Assembly: GCA_021498125.1 (NCBI GenBank)
Contig: JAIZWL010000007.1
Coordinates: 60,302-124,301 of the forward strand
DNA length: 64,000 nt
Direction of reading: 5' to 3'
From: Candidatus Thorarchaeota archaeon
Lineage (GTDB): Archaea > Asgardarchaeota > Thorarchaeia > Thorarchaeales > Thorarchaeaceae
Part shown: in pieces, positions 47,321 through 56,560 of the stretch
Layout: the number at the start of each line of letters is the position of its first letter
Numbering within the stretch: position 1 is the stretch's first letter
Notes under the pieces: model-generated
Database searches by the model: none
Told to the model about the DNA's origin: nothing
The model's input: the letters and a program-made list of their open reading frames with translations, nothing else
Translations under genes and position numbers: made by a program

Positions 47321-48499
47321 ATGAAACATGAATTGAGTATTCATGCAGTAACACCAATTTGGACTGGGGGCATCCAGTCACAAAGTCAAAAGTCTGGGAA
47401 AAATCTCCTTCGACAGACTGGACTGATAGGAAGCTTGCGCTGGTGGTTTGAGGCATTACTACGCGGCTTGGACATCGAAACATGTCATCATCACGAACGG
47501 CATATAGTAGATTCAAAGGCGGGTATAGACCCTGAGGAATTGACCTGTCAGTCATGTGCAATATTTGGTACAACTGGCTTACAGCGCCAATTTCGTCTTC
47601 ATCTAGATGTCACGGATTATGATCCGCCTTGGAGGAGTCTACAAATATGTCCTAATGGTCATAGTCACGGTTGGTATTTTCCTAAAGGATATATTGGGAA
47701 ACTTAATCTTGCCATATCTGGGTTTCAGCAGTCTGTTATTCCAGTTGTAGCACTATTATATTTCCTAGAGCGATTTGGATCACTTGGTGCAAGGACTACA
47801 CTTGGTTGTGGTCAATTCGATATCGATTCACATGCTAATTTTAGTCCAGAATTGTTTTGGCCATTGCTATTACAATGGATTGAAACTTCACGACAAAATT
47901 CTGTTTTTTCCGAGCCCGACGAAGATTATGACAATTTGCCGAATATACAAAATCTGACGTTTTTTAAATATGAATTCACAATCCCTTCGGAGATTACAGG
48001 TAAAAGTTGGTGGCGCCTCTTTGATTCTTTGACCTCATCGTCCAAGAAACAAGGTAGATATAGAAATTGTAGAACAACCTTTAGCCTTCTAGAAAAATTA
48101 TTTGATGAGAAAGGTGTTGCTCCTGTTTCGGCAATAATTAAGGATATACTTCGCTATAAAACAAGTTGGCAGTGTTTATCTTCTACTGACTCTGATTTTT
48201 TTGGGACTGCTGGTAATGATGACGCAGAACGCAGTAAAATTGCTATCGGATGGGCAGTCCGACAGAACGGATCTGATCTATGGAGTATCCGGGGTTGGTT
48301 CTGGCATCCTCCGAAATTAAGAAAGGATGAGGCTGCCAAAAAATCAGACGAACTTCTTACAAAACTGAGAAGTGATTCGTTTTGGCGTGAATCATTGAAT
48401 GTTCACGATAATGATGATAATCTTGAAATCATCGAGATGAATGATTCTGCCAAAATTATTGACACGCTGAAGGGACTAATTATGGGGGATAACCAATGA
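47321..48499 (+). CDS. cmr1: Cmr1-like RAMP protein of type III CRISPR effector
   Basis: The 392-residue RAMP begins with HAVTPIWTGGIQ and GLIGSLRWWFEALLRGL, the classical Cmr1 N-terminus. LTCQSCAIFGTTG and a Gly-rich loop (GSLGARTTLGCGQF) follow. Cmr1 caps the crRNA 3' side of the type III-B complex and helps capture target RNA. The ATG at 47321 follows GAGGT at correct spacing; an upstream in-frame start at 47273 would add unconserved residues. It is the first gene of a six-subunit operon on the plus strand. Confidence 0.9.
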   Translation: MKHELSIHAVTPIWTGGIQSQSQKSGKNLLRQTGLIGSLRWWFEALLRGLDIETCHHHERHIVDSKAGIDPEELTCQSCAIFGTTGLQRQFRLHLDVTDYDPPWRSLQICPNGHSHGWYFPKGYIGKLNLAISGFQQSVIPVVALLYFLERFGSLGARTTLGCGQFDIDSHANFSPELFWPLLLQWIETSRQNSVFSEPDEDYDNLPNIQNLTFFKYEFTIPSEITGKSWWRLFDSLTSSSKKQGRYRNCRTTFSLLEKLFDEKGVAPVSAIIKDILRYKTSWQCLSSTDSDFFGTAGNDDAERSKIAIGWAVRQNGSDLWSIRGWFWHPPKLRKDEAAKKSDELLTKLRSDSFWRESLNVHDNDDNLEIIEMNDSAKIIDTLKGLIMGDNQ

Positions 48500-48560
48500 A
48501 TACTAGAATTTGTGGGAACTATATACCAGATTCTCGAACATTTTTCAATTGTTCATTTAC

Positions 48561-49706
48561 ATGGGAGCTGATAGTTTGATTGAGTTAGCTGCGATATTTT
48601 CATCCGAGTTATCATCCTTTATTGATAGAGTCAAACCGCTCAAACCACAGAAAGTTATTTTTGAAGATGCCATTGAACAAGTTGTAGATTTTGCTAACAA
48701 AAGTTCTGACATTCCAATACTTGATAAAATATCCAATCTATATACTCGAGTAGAACTGCTCTCTCACTTTCTGCTAACATCCGGAAAAAATCATGCACGT
48801 GTCGGAAATAGAGATTCGGCCGGACTTCTCAAGATACTTAAAACAAAAATGAATCTATTTTTGAAGAATACTATCAAAGACTACCTTCAACCCTTGGGTC
48901 TGTTGACAAAAGTGCCAGATCTAACTCTATTACCAGTAGGTTCTTTCTTCATATCATTTAGATTTAAATTGGACAGCCCGTATTTGAGCAAAGATGATAC
49001 CGACCTATATGTGATAGATAATCCTGTTAGGAAAGAGTGGATATTCAAGGTACCTTACATAGCACCGAGCCAATGGAAAGGGGCATTGCGCAGTGTTCTT
49101 GTTCACAAGCTTGAATCGTGTGCGAGCGCAGAGGAGTTCATCTCATACCGTATACAATTGTCTAGGCTGTTTGGGATTGAAAAGGGCGTTAACGATGACA
49201 TCAAAAATCTGTATTTGTATTCAGAAATGCCTGAGGCAGTAGAGGAATACCTCACAAGGTTAAAATCATTTTTTTCCCTTGATGAAGACCAAGGGATATA
49301 CTATCGAGGGAGATTGTACTTTTATCCGACTTTTTTTAATACGATCGGGATGGAAGTAATTAATCCTCACAATCCATTAACAGCAGCAGGTACTAAACCG
49401 ATATATTTTGAGTGCGTTCCACGAGGAACAAGCGGTGATTTCTGTCTATTGTACATTCCTGCATGGCCAGATCTTGGTGGCGGTCCAAATTGTATCCGCG
49501 ATGATTTTCACACGATTGCTGAGGGAATATCTGACTTGCTGACGACCGAAGGAATTGGTGCAAAGGTGACCAGTGGTTACGGGTTAGTTCAAGATATTGA
49601 ACAAGGTATTGTTCAAGTCAAGACGAAAGATCCTATTTCCTTCAGTAGTTTAAGTGAACTCGCAAATAGTTCTAAATTCGATAAAATGTGGGAGGGTCTT
49701 TCATGA
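48561..49706 (+). CDS. Cmr6-like RAMP protein
   Basis: The RAMP has a KG loop (APSQWKGALRSVL) and a C-terminal Gly-rich loop (GIGAKVTSGYG), the signature by which Cmr6 proteins are known. At about 382 residues it is longer than most Cmr6, with a 100-residue helical N-terminal extension. The start is uncertain: ATG 48561 is used, TTG 48510 is possible, and a separate short frame from ATG 48496 overlaps. The stop overlaps the next start as ATGA, so translation is coupled. It would bind the 3' end of the guide in the effector. Confidence 0.75.
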   Translation: MGADSLIELAAIFSSELSSFIDRVKPLKPQKVIFEDAIEQVVDFANKSSDIPILDKISNLYTRVELLSHFLLTSGKNHARVGNRDSAGLLKILKTKMNLFLKNTIKDYLQPLGLLTKVPDLTLLPVGSFFISFRFKLDSPYLSKDDTDLYVIDNPVRKEWIFKVPYIAPSQWKGALRSVLVHKLESCASAEEFISYRIQLSRLFGIEKGVNDDIKNLYLYSEMPEAVEEYLTRLKSFFSLDEDQGIYYRGRLYFYPTFFNTIGMEVINPHNPLTAAGTKPIYFECVPRGTSGDFCLLYIPAWPDLGGGPNCIRDDFHTIAEGISDLLTTEGIGAKVTSGYGLVQDIEQGIVQVKTKDPISFSSLSELANSSKFDKMWEGLS

Positions 49707-51319
49707 GCGGAACATTTAAACGAACTTTAGCGGATTTAAGAAAACTGAATAATTATTTTATTGCGGCAGAAATAATTTTCTGGTTACATATGATATACAA
49801 ATTCCACGTTGATTTTAGCAGAAAGAAAAGACGCCTACCTATATGGATCACGTCTGATCAAGAATTAAATGAGTTATTTACCGATTCATGGCCTGACACG
49901 ATAAGTAAGCATCTATCAATAGATACTGCTAATCTTAGTCTAAAACATCTTGTGGTTTATCATGATCGTAATTTGGGGCGTCTAAATGATCTACCCGATA
50001 ATGTATATAAATTTCTACTTCATGTGTCCGATTGTCATGGGAGATCCTCAGGTATTGAAAAGGGACTATTTGGGACAAAACGTGGAGTTGTGACTTCAAT
50101 TTATCTTTATACTGTATTTGGTCATCTTGCAAAACCCGCCATGAAATCAATTCTGAATCCAATGCCTGATTTTATATCCCAATTAAAGCAGTTAATTTCT
50201 GATTTAAAAGACAACCTCGGGGATTTTCAAAAAATTTCAGAGATTAAACATGAAATCTCTTCACTTTTCCATTCCCATATGACTTCAGTTCTTGCTGAAA
50301 CAAGATTTCCAAATAACGATGTAAATTTGTGGTCACAGGCACATTCTGCTGTTTCACTATTTAAACCTGCAATTGCATATACATATTTGAAGAATCGTTC
50401 TGATGATGAATATGCAGATCAAATGACATCATGGCGATTATTTCGAGTGGGTATTGATATACTTGATTATTTATTTCAAGCAGCAAGTCTTGCAGATCTT
50501 AAAGCACGTCAGAGAGAACTTGACACAGCACTTGATAAAATTAAGGATCTATTAGAATTGACATATCCAATTGGATATGAGGTTTTAAGGAATGAATATG
50601 GTCCAATGTTCGTTGTGATTGCTGGTGAAGATGAATTTCAGAACCTTTCTTGTGGATCTGGTACTATTGGAGATGAGATTGAAACAATACTTAGTTCATC
50701 TCTATATGACGAAATAGCGATTCCTCATTATATTACCGGGGAAAAAAGTCGTGCTCTTTATGATCATCAAGAATCGCTAAGCGTACAAGTTAATAGACAA
50801 ATCATGTCACAAGTGTTAATGCAATCTGGTTCTACTAATTTACCACTTTGTATTGCTTGTCAAGTAAGAGTGCAGACACAAGGTAAACCTATGACTCGTG
50901 GTTTGTGTGATTCGTGTTTAACACGTCGGGATCGTAGATCTCAAGCTTGGCTGAATGATCGATCACGGACTATTTGGATGGATGAAATCGCAGATAAAAA
51001 TGGACGCGTATCGCTAATCGTTGGGTCCTTTGATATATATCCATGGGTATCTCAAGGAGTTCTAGAAACAATATCTGTGGCACCTATTACAGCAATAGGC
51101 ACAAACTGGGATGAACTCGTTAAACAGCTCTTGACATATAAAAATGAAGCCCTGGGTTCTATCCCAATGTTTCCCAAAGAATTAATTGACACACGCCTTC
51201 ATACTGAAACTCCTTTTTCATTATTGAAAAAATTAACTGATAGAGATCTAAAGAGTGTTGATGATGCAGAGCAATTAGCACATATTTTGATTGCCGTCCC
51301 AGTTCTCCAAGTCGCGTAA
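49703..51319 (+). CDS. csx11: Csx11 (Cas10-like) large subunit, N-terminal part
   Basis: This is the N-terminal 538 residues of a Csx11-type Cas10 homologue. SDCHGRSSGIEKGLFG corresponds to the N-terminal conserved region. A zinc finger CIAC...CDSC is followed by TRRDRRSQAWL and TIWMDEIADKNGRVSLIVGSF, strongly recalling Csx11. A clear HD nuclease motif is absent, and VVIAGEDEF is not a canonical GGDD cyclase motif. The frame ends in AVPVLQVA; the other frame continues as SSPSRVMRVFETS, so a one-base loss in the CCC run at 51298-51300 is likely. Its start overlaps the previous stop (ATGA). Confidence 0.8.
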   Translation: MSGTFKRTLADLRKLNNYFIAAEIIFWLHMIYKFHVDFSRKKRRLPIWITSDQELNELFTDSWPDTISKHLSIDTANLSLKHLVVYHDRNLGRLNDLPDNVYKFLLHVSDCHGRSSGIEKGLFGTKRGVVTSIYLYTVFGHLAKPAMKSILNPMPDFISQLKQLISDLKDNLGDFQKISEIKHEISSLFHSHMTSVLAETRFPNNDVNLWSQAHSAVSLFKPAIAYTYLKNRSDDEYADQMTSWRLFRVGIDILDYLFQAASLADLKARQRELDTALDKIKDLLELTYPIGYEVLRNEYGPMFVVIAGEDEFQNLSCGSGTIGDEIETILSSSLYDEIAIPHYITGEKSRALYDHQESLSVQVNRQIMSQVLMQSGSTNLPLCIACQVRVQTQGKPMTRGLCDSCLTRRDRRSQAWLNDRSRTIWMDEIADKNGRVSLIVGSFDIYPWVSQGVLETISVAPITAIGTNWDELVKQLLTYKNEALGSIPMFPKELIDTRLHTETPFSLLKKLTDRDLKSVDDAEQLAHILIAVPVLQVA

Positions 51320-52713
51320 TGCGAGTATTTGAAACATCATTACAGTTTTGGCAAGAAATTTTTCCTTCTAGTAGTATTATTCCAGAAAATTCAGAAATAA
51401 CTAATGTCATACTTCAACGAAGTAGAAGAATTCATATTGTATGTAATTGTGGCCTTGGGAACTCACATACATACGTGTTGCGAATTGACACAATAAAGAT
51501 ACCTGTAGTTTATACAATTGATGAGAAAAATAATAAAGGTGAGCTTATAATAATTGAAAATCTCGAATCATTAAAAAACAGGCTTGGTATTAAGCGTTCA
51601 TTGGATGAATACCTACGAAGCGTTGATGAGATAAGTATTGAAGAACCAACGGAATATGGTAAACCGGGTAAAGAACTTGTAAGAATAGAAAAGTCGGATT
51701 TTGAGGTTTTGATTAAATATTCCCCATACTATCCATTGTCTCACATTTTTACATCACCTTCACTTTTTATGATGTTGGCTCCTGCCGATAAGGCAATTAC
51801 TATTGTTGAAACAATTCGTAAAAAATATAATACTGAAATGAATCGTGTGTTAAATCGTTTTCCGCTTCGACTTGGTATTGTTTTTGCAGATTCGCATACC
51901 CCATTGCGTTCAATATTGGATGCTGGCAGGCGGATGTCAGATATTCAATATCCTACAAGTAGTTGGGTTGTGGTTGATGATGTCATGACAAATTCCGTGT
52001 GTGATGATGTATATTGGCAGTGTGTCTTAAAATCAACGGATCACAAGGAAGTTATTGAATGGTGTGTACCTTGCTATATCAAAGAAACCATTGAAGACGT
52101 TTGGTATCCTTTTGTATTTGTCAAAAACGATGCGGTTTTTGAGAAGCATAAGGATAAGTTAGAGTTATTATTTAAGGCAGAGAATCCATGGAACAACGGT
52201 CATATGGATTGGCTCATACACATCAAGCATTTGAAGCAAGGTATGACGGTTTATTTTACTCCATCAACTATCGATTTTATTTGGTTAGATACTGCGGGGT
52301 CAAGATTTTCTATTGCTTATGGTTCGGATGGACGACGCAAGGATTCAACGAGTCATCCCTATGTATTTTCAAGATGGGATCAACTTTTCCACATTTGGGA
52401 AGTTCTGAGAAATCATCTATCTAATTCACAGATATATCAGATTGTGGATCTTGTAGAAGAACGAAGAGAGCGATGGCTTAATGATGATGATGTATCCACA
52501 GAAAAGATTGACACGTTCAAAGAGTTTAGTACGCATGTTTTTTCAAATGCTGAATGGCGTAAGAAAAGTGGGAAATATCCTTGGGAACTAGAAAATATGC
52601 TAAAAGCGGTCTGGGTTGATCGATGGGCCGAGTATTTAGTTGATGGCTTGGTGACAGATTCCGTTCATCTATTCATGCAAATTCTGAAGAAAAAATCGGC
52701 GGTGAAGGGATGA
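51319..52713 (+). CDS. csx11: Csx11 (Cas10-like) large subunit, C-terminal part
   Basis: These 464 residues hold the second Cas10-like palm region: FTSPSLFMMLAPADKAITIV, then LGIVFADSHTPLRSILDAGRRM, both Csx11 signatures. No GGDD is seen, so cyclic oligoadenylate synthesis is doubtful. The first ATG lies in a TAATG overlap with the N-terminal part, so split translation by coupling is possible. However, codons just upstream in this frame encode SSPSR, which continues the family sequence and favours a frameshifted single gene of about 1000 residues. The stop overlaps cmr4 as ATGA. Confidence 0.8.
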   Translation: MRVFETSLQFWQEIFPSSSIIPENSEITNVILQRSRRIHIVCNCGLGNSHTYVLRIDTIKIPVVYTIDEKNNKGELIIIENLESLKNRLGIKRSLDEYLRSVDEISIEEPTEYGKPGKELVRIEKSDFEVLIKYSPYYPLSHIFTSPSLFMMLAPADKAITIVETIRKKYNTEMNRVLNRFPLRLGIVFADSHTPLRSILDAGRRMSDIQYPTSSWVVVDDVMTNSVCDDVYWQCVLKSTDHKEVIEWCVPCYIKETIEDVWYPFVFVKNDAVFEKHKDKLELLFKAENPWNNGHMDWLIHIKHLKQGMTVYFTPSTIDFIWLDTAGSRFSIAYGSDGRRKDSTSHPYVFSRWDQLFHIWEVLRNHLSNSQIYQIVDLVEERRERWLNDDDVSTEKIDTFKEFSTHVFSNAEWRKKSGKYPWELENMLKAVWVDRWAEYLVDGLVTDSVHLFMQILKKKSAVKG

Positions 52714-53615
52714 GTTCTGAACATTATAGAGTAGAAAAAATCTATTTAGAAACACTTGATCCAGTACATATAGGTACTGGGGGGATGCGTCTGGGACGAG
52801 TTGACAATCCAATAGTGCGCGAACCGGGAACTATGCTTCCAAAAATCCCTGGGAGTACACTTAACGGAGTGGCACGTGCTTATGCTGCAATTAAACATTC
52901 AAAAGATGGCAAGCCGAGGTGTGCAGGCCGTTATCAATGTGGCAAATCGGATTGTCCCGTTTGTTATACTTTTGGCAGTCTTAATGGTAGTAATGCGCGA
53001 GCTGGTGTCATCAGTATTGGAGATGCACGCATCTTTCTTTTCCCGGTGCATAGTATGGTGGGCCCAGTATGGGTGACAAGTCCAGAAACTATCGGAGAGG
53101 GTGGCTTAGCCAGCAATTTGATCGCGGACAATTCATCAATTGTCAAAGGTATTTTTTTGGGCAAATTAAAAACGTACGATCGGATAAATCTAAACTGGTT
53201 GATGGTATCAAAAAGCGACGATACATGGAATGGTAGTTTTGATGATCTGATTCCTGAAATAATTCGCGAACGGGTTGTCATTGTTGATGAAGGAATCTTT
53301 TCAAAAGTTGTTAACAGTGGGCTAGATGTCCGTACTTCTGTTTCAATAGATCCTAAAACAGGAGCTGCAGAGAGTGGAGCACTTTTTACTGTTGAGGCAA
53401 TTCCTCGTGCCTGCATATTGACTTTTGAGTTGGTTTTAGACAACTTTCGCCATTCTGCATCAAAAAATAAACCATCTGATAATCCAGTAGACATCGTAAA
53501 AAGTGGACTTAGACTAGCCGAATTTATGGGTGTTGGAGGAATGAGTGGACGAGGATTTGGACGACTTCGGATGCTAGAAACAGCCGGATCTGGGACTGGA
53601 GGTGGAACTGTATGA
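52710..53615 (+). CDS. cmr4: Cmr4-like backbone RAMP with target-RNA nuclease site
   Basis: The 301-residue RAMP begins with LDPVHIGTGG and GRVDNPIVREPG; Asp32 sits where Cmr4 has its catalytic aspartate that cuts target RNA every six bases. IPGSTLNGVARA is the RAMP loop; CPVCYTFGS and a terminal GVGGMSGRGFGRL follow. Several copies would form the complex backbone. The active site appears intact, so target RNA cleavage is expected even if Csx11 is inactive. Confidence 0.92.
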   Translation: MSSEHYRVEKIYLETLDPVHIGTGGMRLGRVDNPIVREPGTMLPKIPGSTLNGVARAYAAIKHSKDGKPRCAGRYQCGKSDCPVCYTFGSLNGSNARAGVISIGDARIFLFPVHSMVGPVWVTSPETIGEGGLASNLIADNSSIVKGIFLGKLKTYDRINLNWLMVSKSDDTWNGSFDDLIPEIIRERVVIVDEGIFSKVVNSGLDVRTSVSIDPKTGAAESGALFTVEAIPRACILTFELVLDNFRHSASKNKPSDNPVDIVKSGLRLAEFMGVGGMSGRGFGRLRMLETAGSGTGGGTV

Positions 53616-54025
53616 ACAAATCGACTGTATTGAATCTTGATTACGAGGCTGCAGGTGTTGCACAGAAGATTATTGCTGAAGTCCGATCCGAAGATCAATC
53701 ATCAAAGAAAAGTTTGGTTGACTTACTTGGGCGTGTAGTGACCAAGACTTTAGGTGTTCTACAGTCTCAGGGAATCTATGCGATGGAATTGTTTCTTCTT
53801 TCTAGGGGTGATAAAGAAAAAGATGTAGCAATGATTATTGAAAAACATCTACGGGAGTCCGTTTCAAGAGTTTTGTCTATAAAAAACATAACCCGCGAAA
53901 ATCCTGAGAATTGCTTGACATTCTATCGAAACCTTCTGACCAATATTTCTACTATGTTTCTTGTTCGTGATTTTCTTGAGCTAACCCTGATTTATACGCG
54001 ATATGGTGCAAAGAGTATTTCGTGA
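53612..54025 (+). CDS. cmr5: Cmr5-like small subunit
   Basis: This is a 137-residue all-helical protein, located between cmr4 and another RAMP as in cmr operons. LDYEAAGVAQKIIAEV near the start and YRNLLTNISTMFLVRDFLEL near the end fit the small-subunit fold. It would form the inner filament that stabilises target RNA. Its ATG overlaps the cmr4 stop (ATGA). The call rests mainly on size, helicity and gene order. Confidence 0.75.
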   Translation: MNKSTVLNLDYEAAGVAQKIIAEVRSEDQSSKKSLVDLLGRVVTKTLGVLQSQGIYAMELFLLSRGDKEKDVAMIIEKHLRESVSRVLSIKNITRENPENCLTFYRNLLTNISTMFLVRDFLELTLIYTRYGAKSIS

Positions 54026-54034
54026 GGTATTGCA

Positions 54035-54982
54035 ATGACAAAGTGGGCACCGTATAAAGTAGTTTTTAGGTTGAATTCTCCATTGCATATTGGTAAACGG
54101 CGAACTGGTAATCTAATGGAAACACGTTTGTATGTTCATGGACGTGTGGTAATGGGGGCCATTGTAGCTAGGCTTACACGAGACCGTATAGCCGAGGGAG
54201 TAAAAACCAGCTATACTGAAGTTATTAACATTGTTTCTGAAGGCCTACGTACAACCTATTTTTGGCCAGCCATTCCTCAGTGTAATGTTACCAATCCATC
54301 ATCGGTGTGGGACTCGCTTGAAACCTTGTTCCCATTTGAAATATATCCGACGCATAATATTGACTATTCTAAGCTATATCCAACTCCACATCACTTGTCA
54401 ATTAAATCCGTCAAGTCACGGAAACCCGACTCGCCTAAGAGTTCCATCGAGTATTTGCTTCTTGACGCAAGAGCTGGTACTGCACTGTCTGGACGAACCG
54501 CTGAGGTGGGATCTCTACATCAGATAGAGCATATCATGCCTTGGACTCGGGAGGGCAAACCCGTCTATCTGGTTGGAACGATATTTTGTGATTCTGACAA
54601 GGTGAGTGTGAAAGAGATTCATTCAACTTTAGCTGGTGTTGTCTTCGGTGGTGAACGATCCTATGGCTGGGGTCGAGTATCACTTGTTGATTTTGAACAA
54701 CATAATCAACAAGATGCGATCGCTGATCCAACAAGTTTTGACTGGCATAGCAATATTCCCGCACATTTCTATTATTCTGATTGTCATAGTGTAATGGGTA
54801 AAACCGAGCTTTTTGCCGGATGGTATCAAAAAGACACTGAACGTAGAGTTGTAATGAAAGCATTGCTTCAACCCGGTGGTTGGGTATACGACAATACTGG
54901 TAAGGTATCACCAATACCTTCCGTTGCCCAGACTGGCTTGAAATATGCGATAGATGCTGACGGAACATGGTCTGTATCTTAG
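54035..54982 (+). CDS. Non-canonical RAMP (Cas5/Csx10-like) in the Cmr3 position
   Basis: The 315-residue RAMP begins YKVVFRLNSPLHIGKRRTGN, followed by VHGRVVMGAIVARL and a Gly-rich loop VVFGGERSYGWGRV. It lacks the usual Cmr3 opening (EPLDPLFFRDG type). As the only unassigned RAMP, it probably replaces Cmr3 and grips the crRNA 5' tag, as Csx10 does in type III-D. It follows cmr5 by 9 bases and ends the operon. The 3' neighbour is a convergent HepT gene. Confidence 0.75.
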   Translation: MTKWAPYKVVFRLNSPLHIGKRRTGNLMETRLYVHGRVVMGAIVARLTRDRIAEGVKTSYTEVINIVSEGLRTTYFWPAIPQCNVTNPSSVWDSLETLFPFEIYPTHNIDYSKLYPTPHHLSIKSVKSRKPDSPKSSIEYLLLDARAGTALSGRTAEVGSLHQIEHIMPWTREGKPVYLVGTIFCDSDKVSVKEIHSTLAGVVFGGERSYGWGRVSLVDFEQHNQQDAIADPTSFDWHSNIPAHFYYSDCHSVMGKTELFAGWYQKDTERRVVMKALLQPGGWVYDNTGKVSPIPSVAQTGLKYAIDADGTWSVS

Positions 54983-55063
54983 CATTAGAGTTTAGCAGGT
55001 TATTGTAATATGAATGATAAAGTGTCTGCTTTTGGATGTCGTATGTTTGGACTACAAACGTGG

Positions 55064-55471
55064 TCATAATTGAAGTATCTGTTTTACAAATTCTACGATA
55101 TCACCAAGTCGTTCTTGCACTAGTTTTAGTACACGTACATTGTCGATTTTCGAATATCCATGAACGATCAGATTTCGGAATCTTGCCATAGCCGAGAGTC
55201 GATCACCGAGATTTTGGTTGATGATTTTTGATCCGGCGAGTACTTGGAATATGTCTGCATACGAATCACCGCGCTCCAAGCCATATTCCGAGATGATGTG
55301 TGTAGCGATATTAATACAGGCTTCCATAATTTCAAGTAGTGTATACTTTACAGCCTGTACATCCTTGAACCTGCTGACAAAATCTTTAGGATCAATGTGT
55401 TCGTACTCTTCGAGAAATTTGAGACTCCTTTCAATAATATCAATCTTTGATTGGAATGTCTCGTTTGGCAT
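55064..55471 (-). CDS. hepT: HepT-like HEPN toxin (DUF86), copy B
   Basis: This is a close paralogue of the HepT at 32098. The Rx4HxY motif is conserved (RFRNLIVHGY), as are LERGDSYAD and VKYTLLEIMEACI. The ATG at 55471 (MPNETFQ) is chosen to match copy A and gives the same 32-base overlap with mntA. Differences are scattered, so the copies diverged some time ago. Toxicity would be blocked by AMPylation of the motif tyrosine by the partner. Confidence 0.92.
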   Translation of the reverse strand: MPNETFQSKIDIIERSLKFLEEYEHIDPKDFVSRFKDVQAVKYTLLEIMEACINIATHIISEYGLERGDSYADIFQVLAGSKIINQNLGDRLSAMARFRNLIVHGYSKIDNVRVLKLVQERLGDIVEFVKQILQL

Positions 55472-55880
55472 ATCGTTCTCTCCGCAATGAATCGTAGAGG
55501 TCATAATGGTATTTTATATCAAAATAATCGATCATCACTCGTTTCTCGAACGCGATTCTGTGGCATTCATCTCTACAGAAGATCACTCGTGACTTTTTGA
55601 ACACCTGAGATAGGAATCTCACAGGCCGTCCATTGAGAATTCGCACGTCGAACTCCCCCCGGAGCCGTTTCTCAAACTCCATTATGATCTCGGCCTCATA
55701 CAGACTGTGAGGACTGAACTCTTCATCAACCAACAACCCAATGTCGATGTCATTGAATTTTCGTGAAGTCAGGACCGAGCCGTAGAGGTATACGACATCG
55801 ACTTCATTTCGATCCCTGAAGATCTCCTTTGCCGCCTCCTCGACATCTTGCAACAGGGCGGCATTAATTGGGTCATTCAT
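55440..55880 (-). CDS. mntA: MntA-like nucleotidyltransferase antitoxin, copy B
   Basis: The 146-residue paralogue of the gene at 32474 has the same YLYGSVL...FNDIDIG catalytic pattern and tail RRERYAKRDIPIKD. A minus-strand TATA-like GATATATGC at about 55902-55910 predicts a leaderless transcript starting at the ATG. Whether antitoxin B can neutralise toxin A cannot be told from sequence. Confidence 0.92.
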   Translation of the reverse strand: MNDPINAALLQDVEEAAKEIFRDRNEVDVVYLYGSVLTSRKFNDIDIGLLVDEEFSPHSLYEAEIIMEFEKRLRGEFDVRILNGRPVRFLSQVFKKSRVIFCRDECHRIAFEKRVMIDYFDIKYHYDLYDSLRRERYAKRDIPIKD

Positions 55881-56080
55881 GTACTATCGTCTGGGGGTGT
55901 GCATATATCAACATTGTTTTTGATGGTTACACCGTCAAAATATCGAATCTCATAATTCAACTGTTTTTTTTTGCTCTTTCAAACACATCTATCGCATCTA
56001 TTATTGCGCCATAATGCTTGTATGTAATGATATTCTCTTTTTTGAATATCTAAATCGCTATAGCGAATTCGATACCTAAT

Positions 56081-56560
56081 TTATTCGGATACTTTTTTGA
56101 GGGGCCGGGTGTAAATAATTTGATTATTATGCCATCCAAGGAAATGAGTTGCATATCCGGAGACTTTGAAGCCATTTGCGAGATAGAACTTTTGAGCGTA
56201 GACCATGAAATCCCCAGTATCGACCTGGACGACATTGATCTTTGGGTGTGCCTCGCCCATCTCAATGATCTTCTTGATGAGGACACTGCCGACGCCCTTA
56301 CGTAGATGCTCGTGGTGCGTGATTATTGTGTTTATGATGAGGGTTCGCCATTCAAAACGCAGTGTGGCAAATCCAATGACCTCCTCGTTCTCGGAGTCAA
56401 CAGCCACTATCACTCCTATGTAGTCGGGGAATTTTTCGCTGATGTCGATCATTTGCATCTCGTGGTCGAGAAACATTTCTCCAAAATTTTCGGCACTGAT
56501 AATGATCTCTTCAATGAAGGGTCTATCCGCGGGTTGATATTGTCGCACTTCGATGGTCAT
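56081..56560 (-). CDS. GNAT-family N-acetyltransferase
   Basis: The 159-residue GNAT protein reads IEVRQYQPADRPFIEEII at the start, VIGFATLRFEW as beta4, HEHLRKGVGSVLIKKII as the acetyl-CoA loop (RKGVGS), and AQKFYLANGFKVSGYATHFL as motif B. The ATG at 56560 is preferred to an upstream TTG. The substrate is unknown. It lies between HepT/MntA copy B and caspase-like copy B and has no counterpart in copy A. Confidence 0.88.
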   Translation of the reverse strand: MTIEVRQYQPADRPFIEEIIISAENFGEMFLDHEMQMIDISEKFPDYIGVIVAVDSENEEVIGFATLRFEWRTLIINTIITHHEHLRKGVGSVLIKKIIEMGEAHPKINVVQVDTGDFMVYAQKFYLANGFKVSGYATHFLGWHNNQIIYTRPLKKVSE

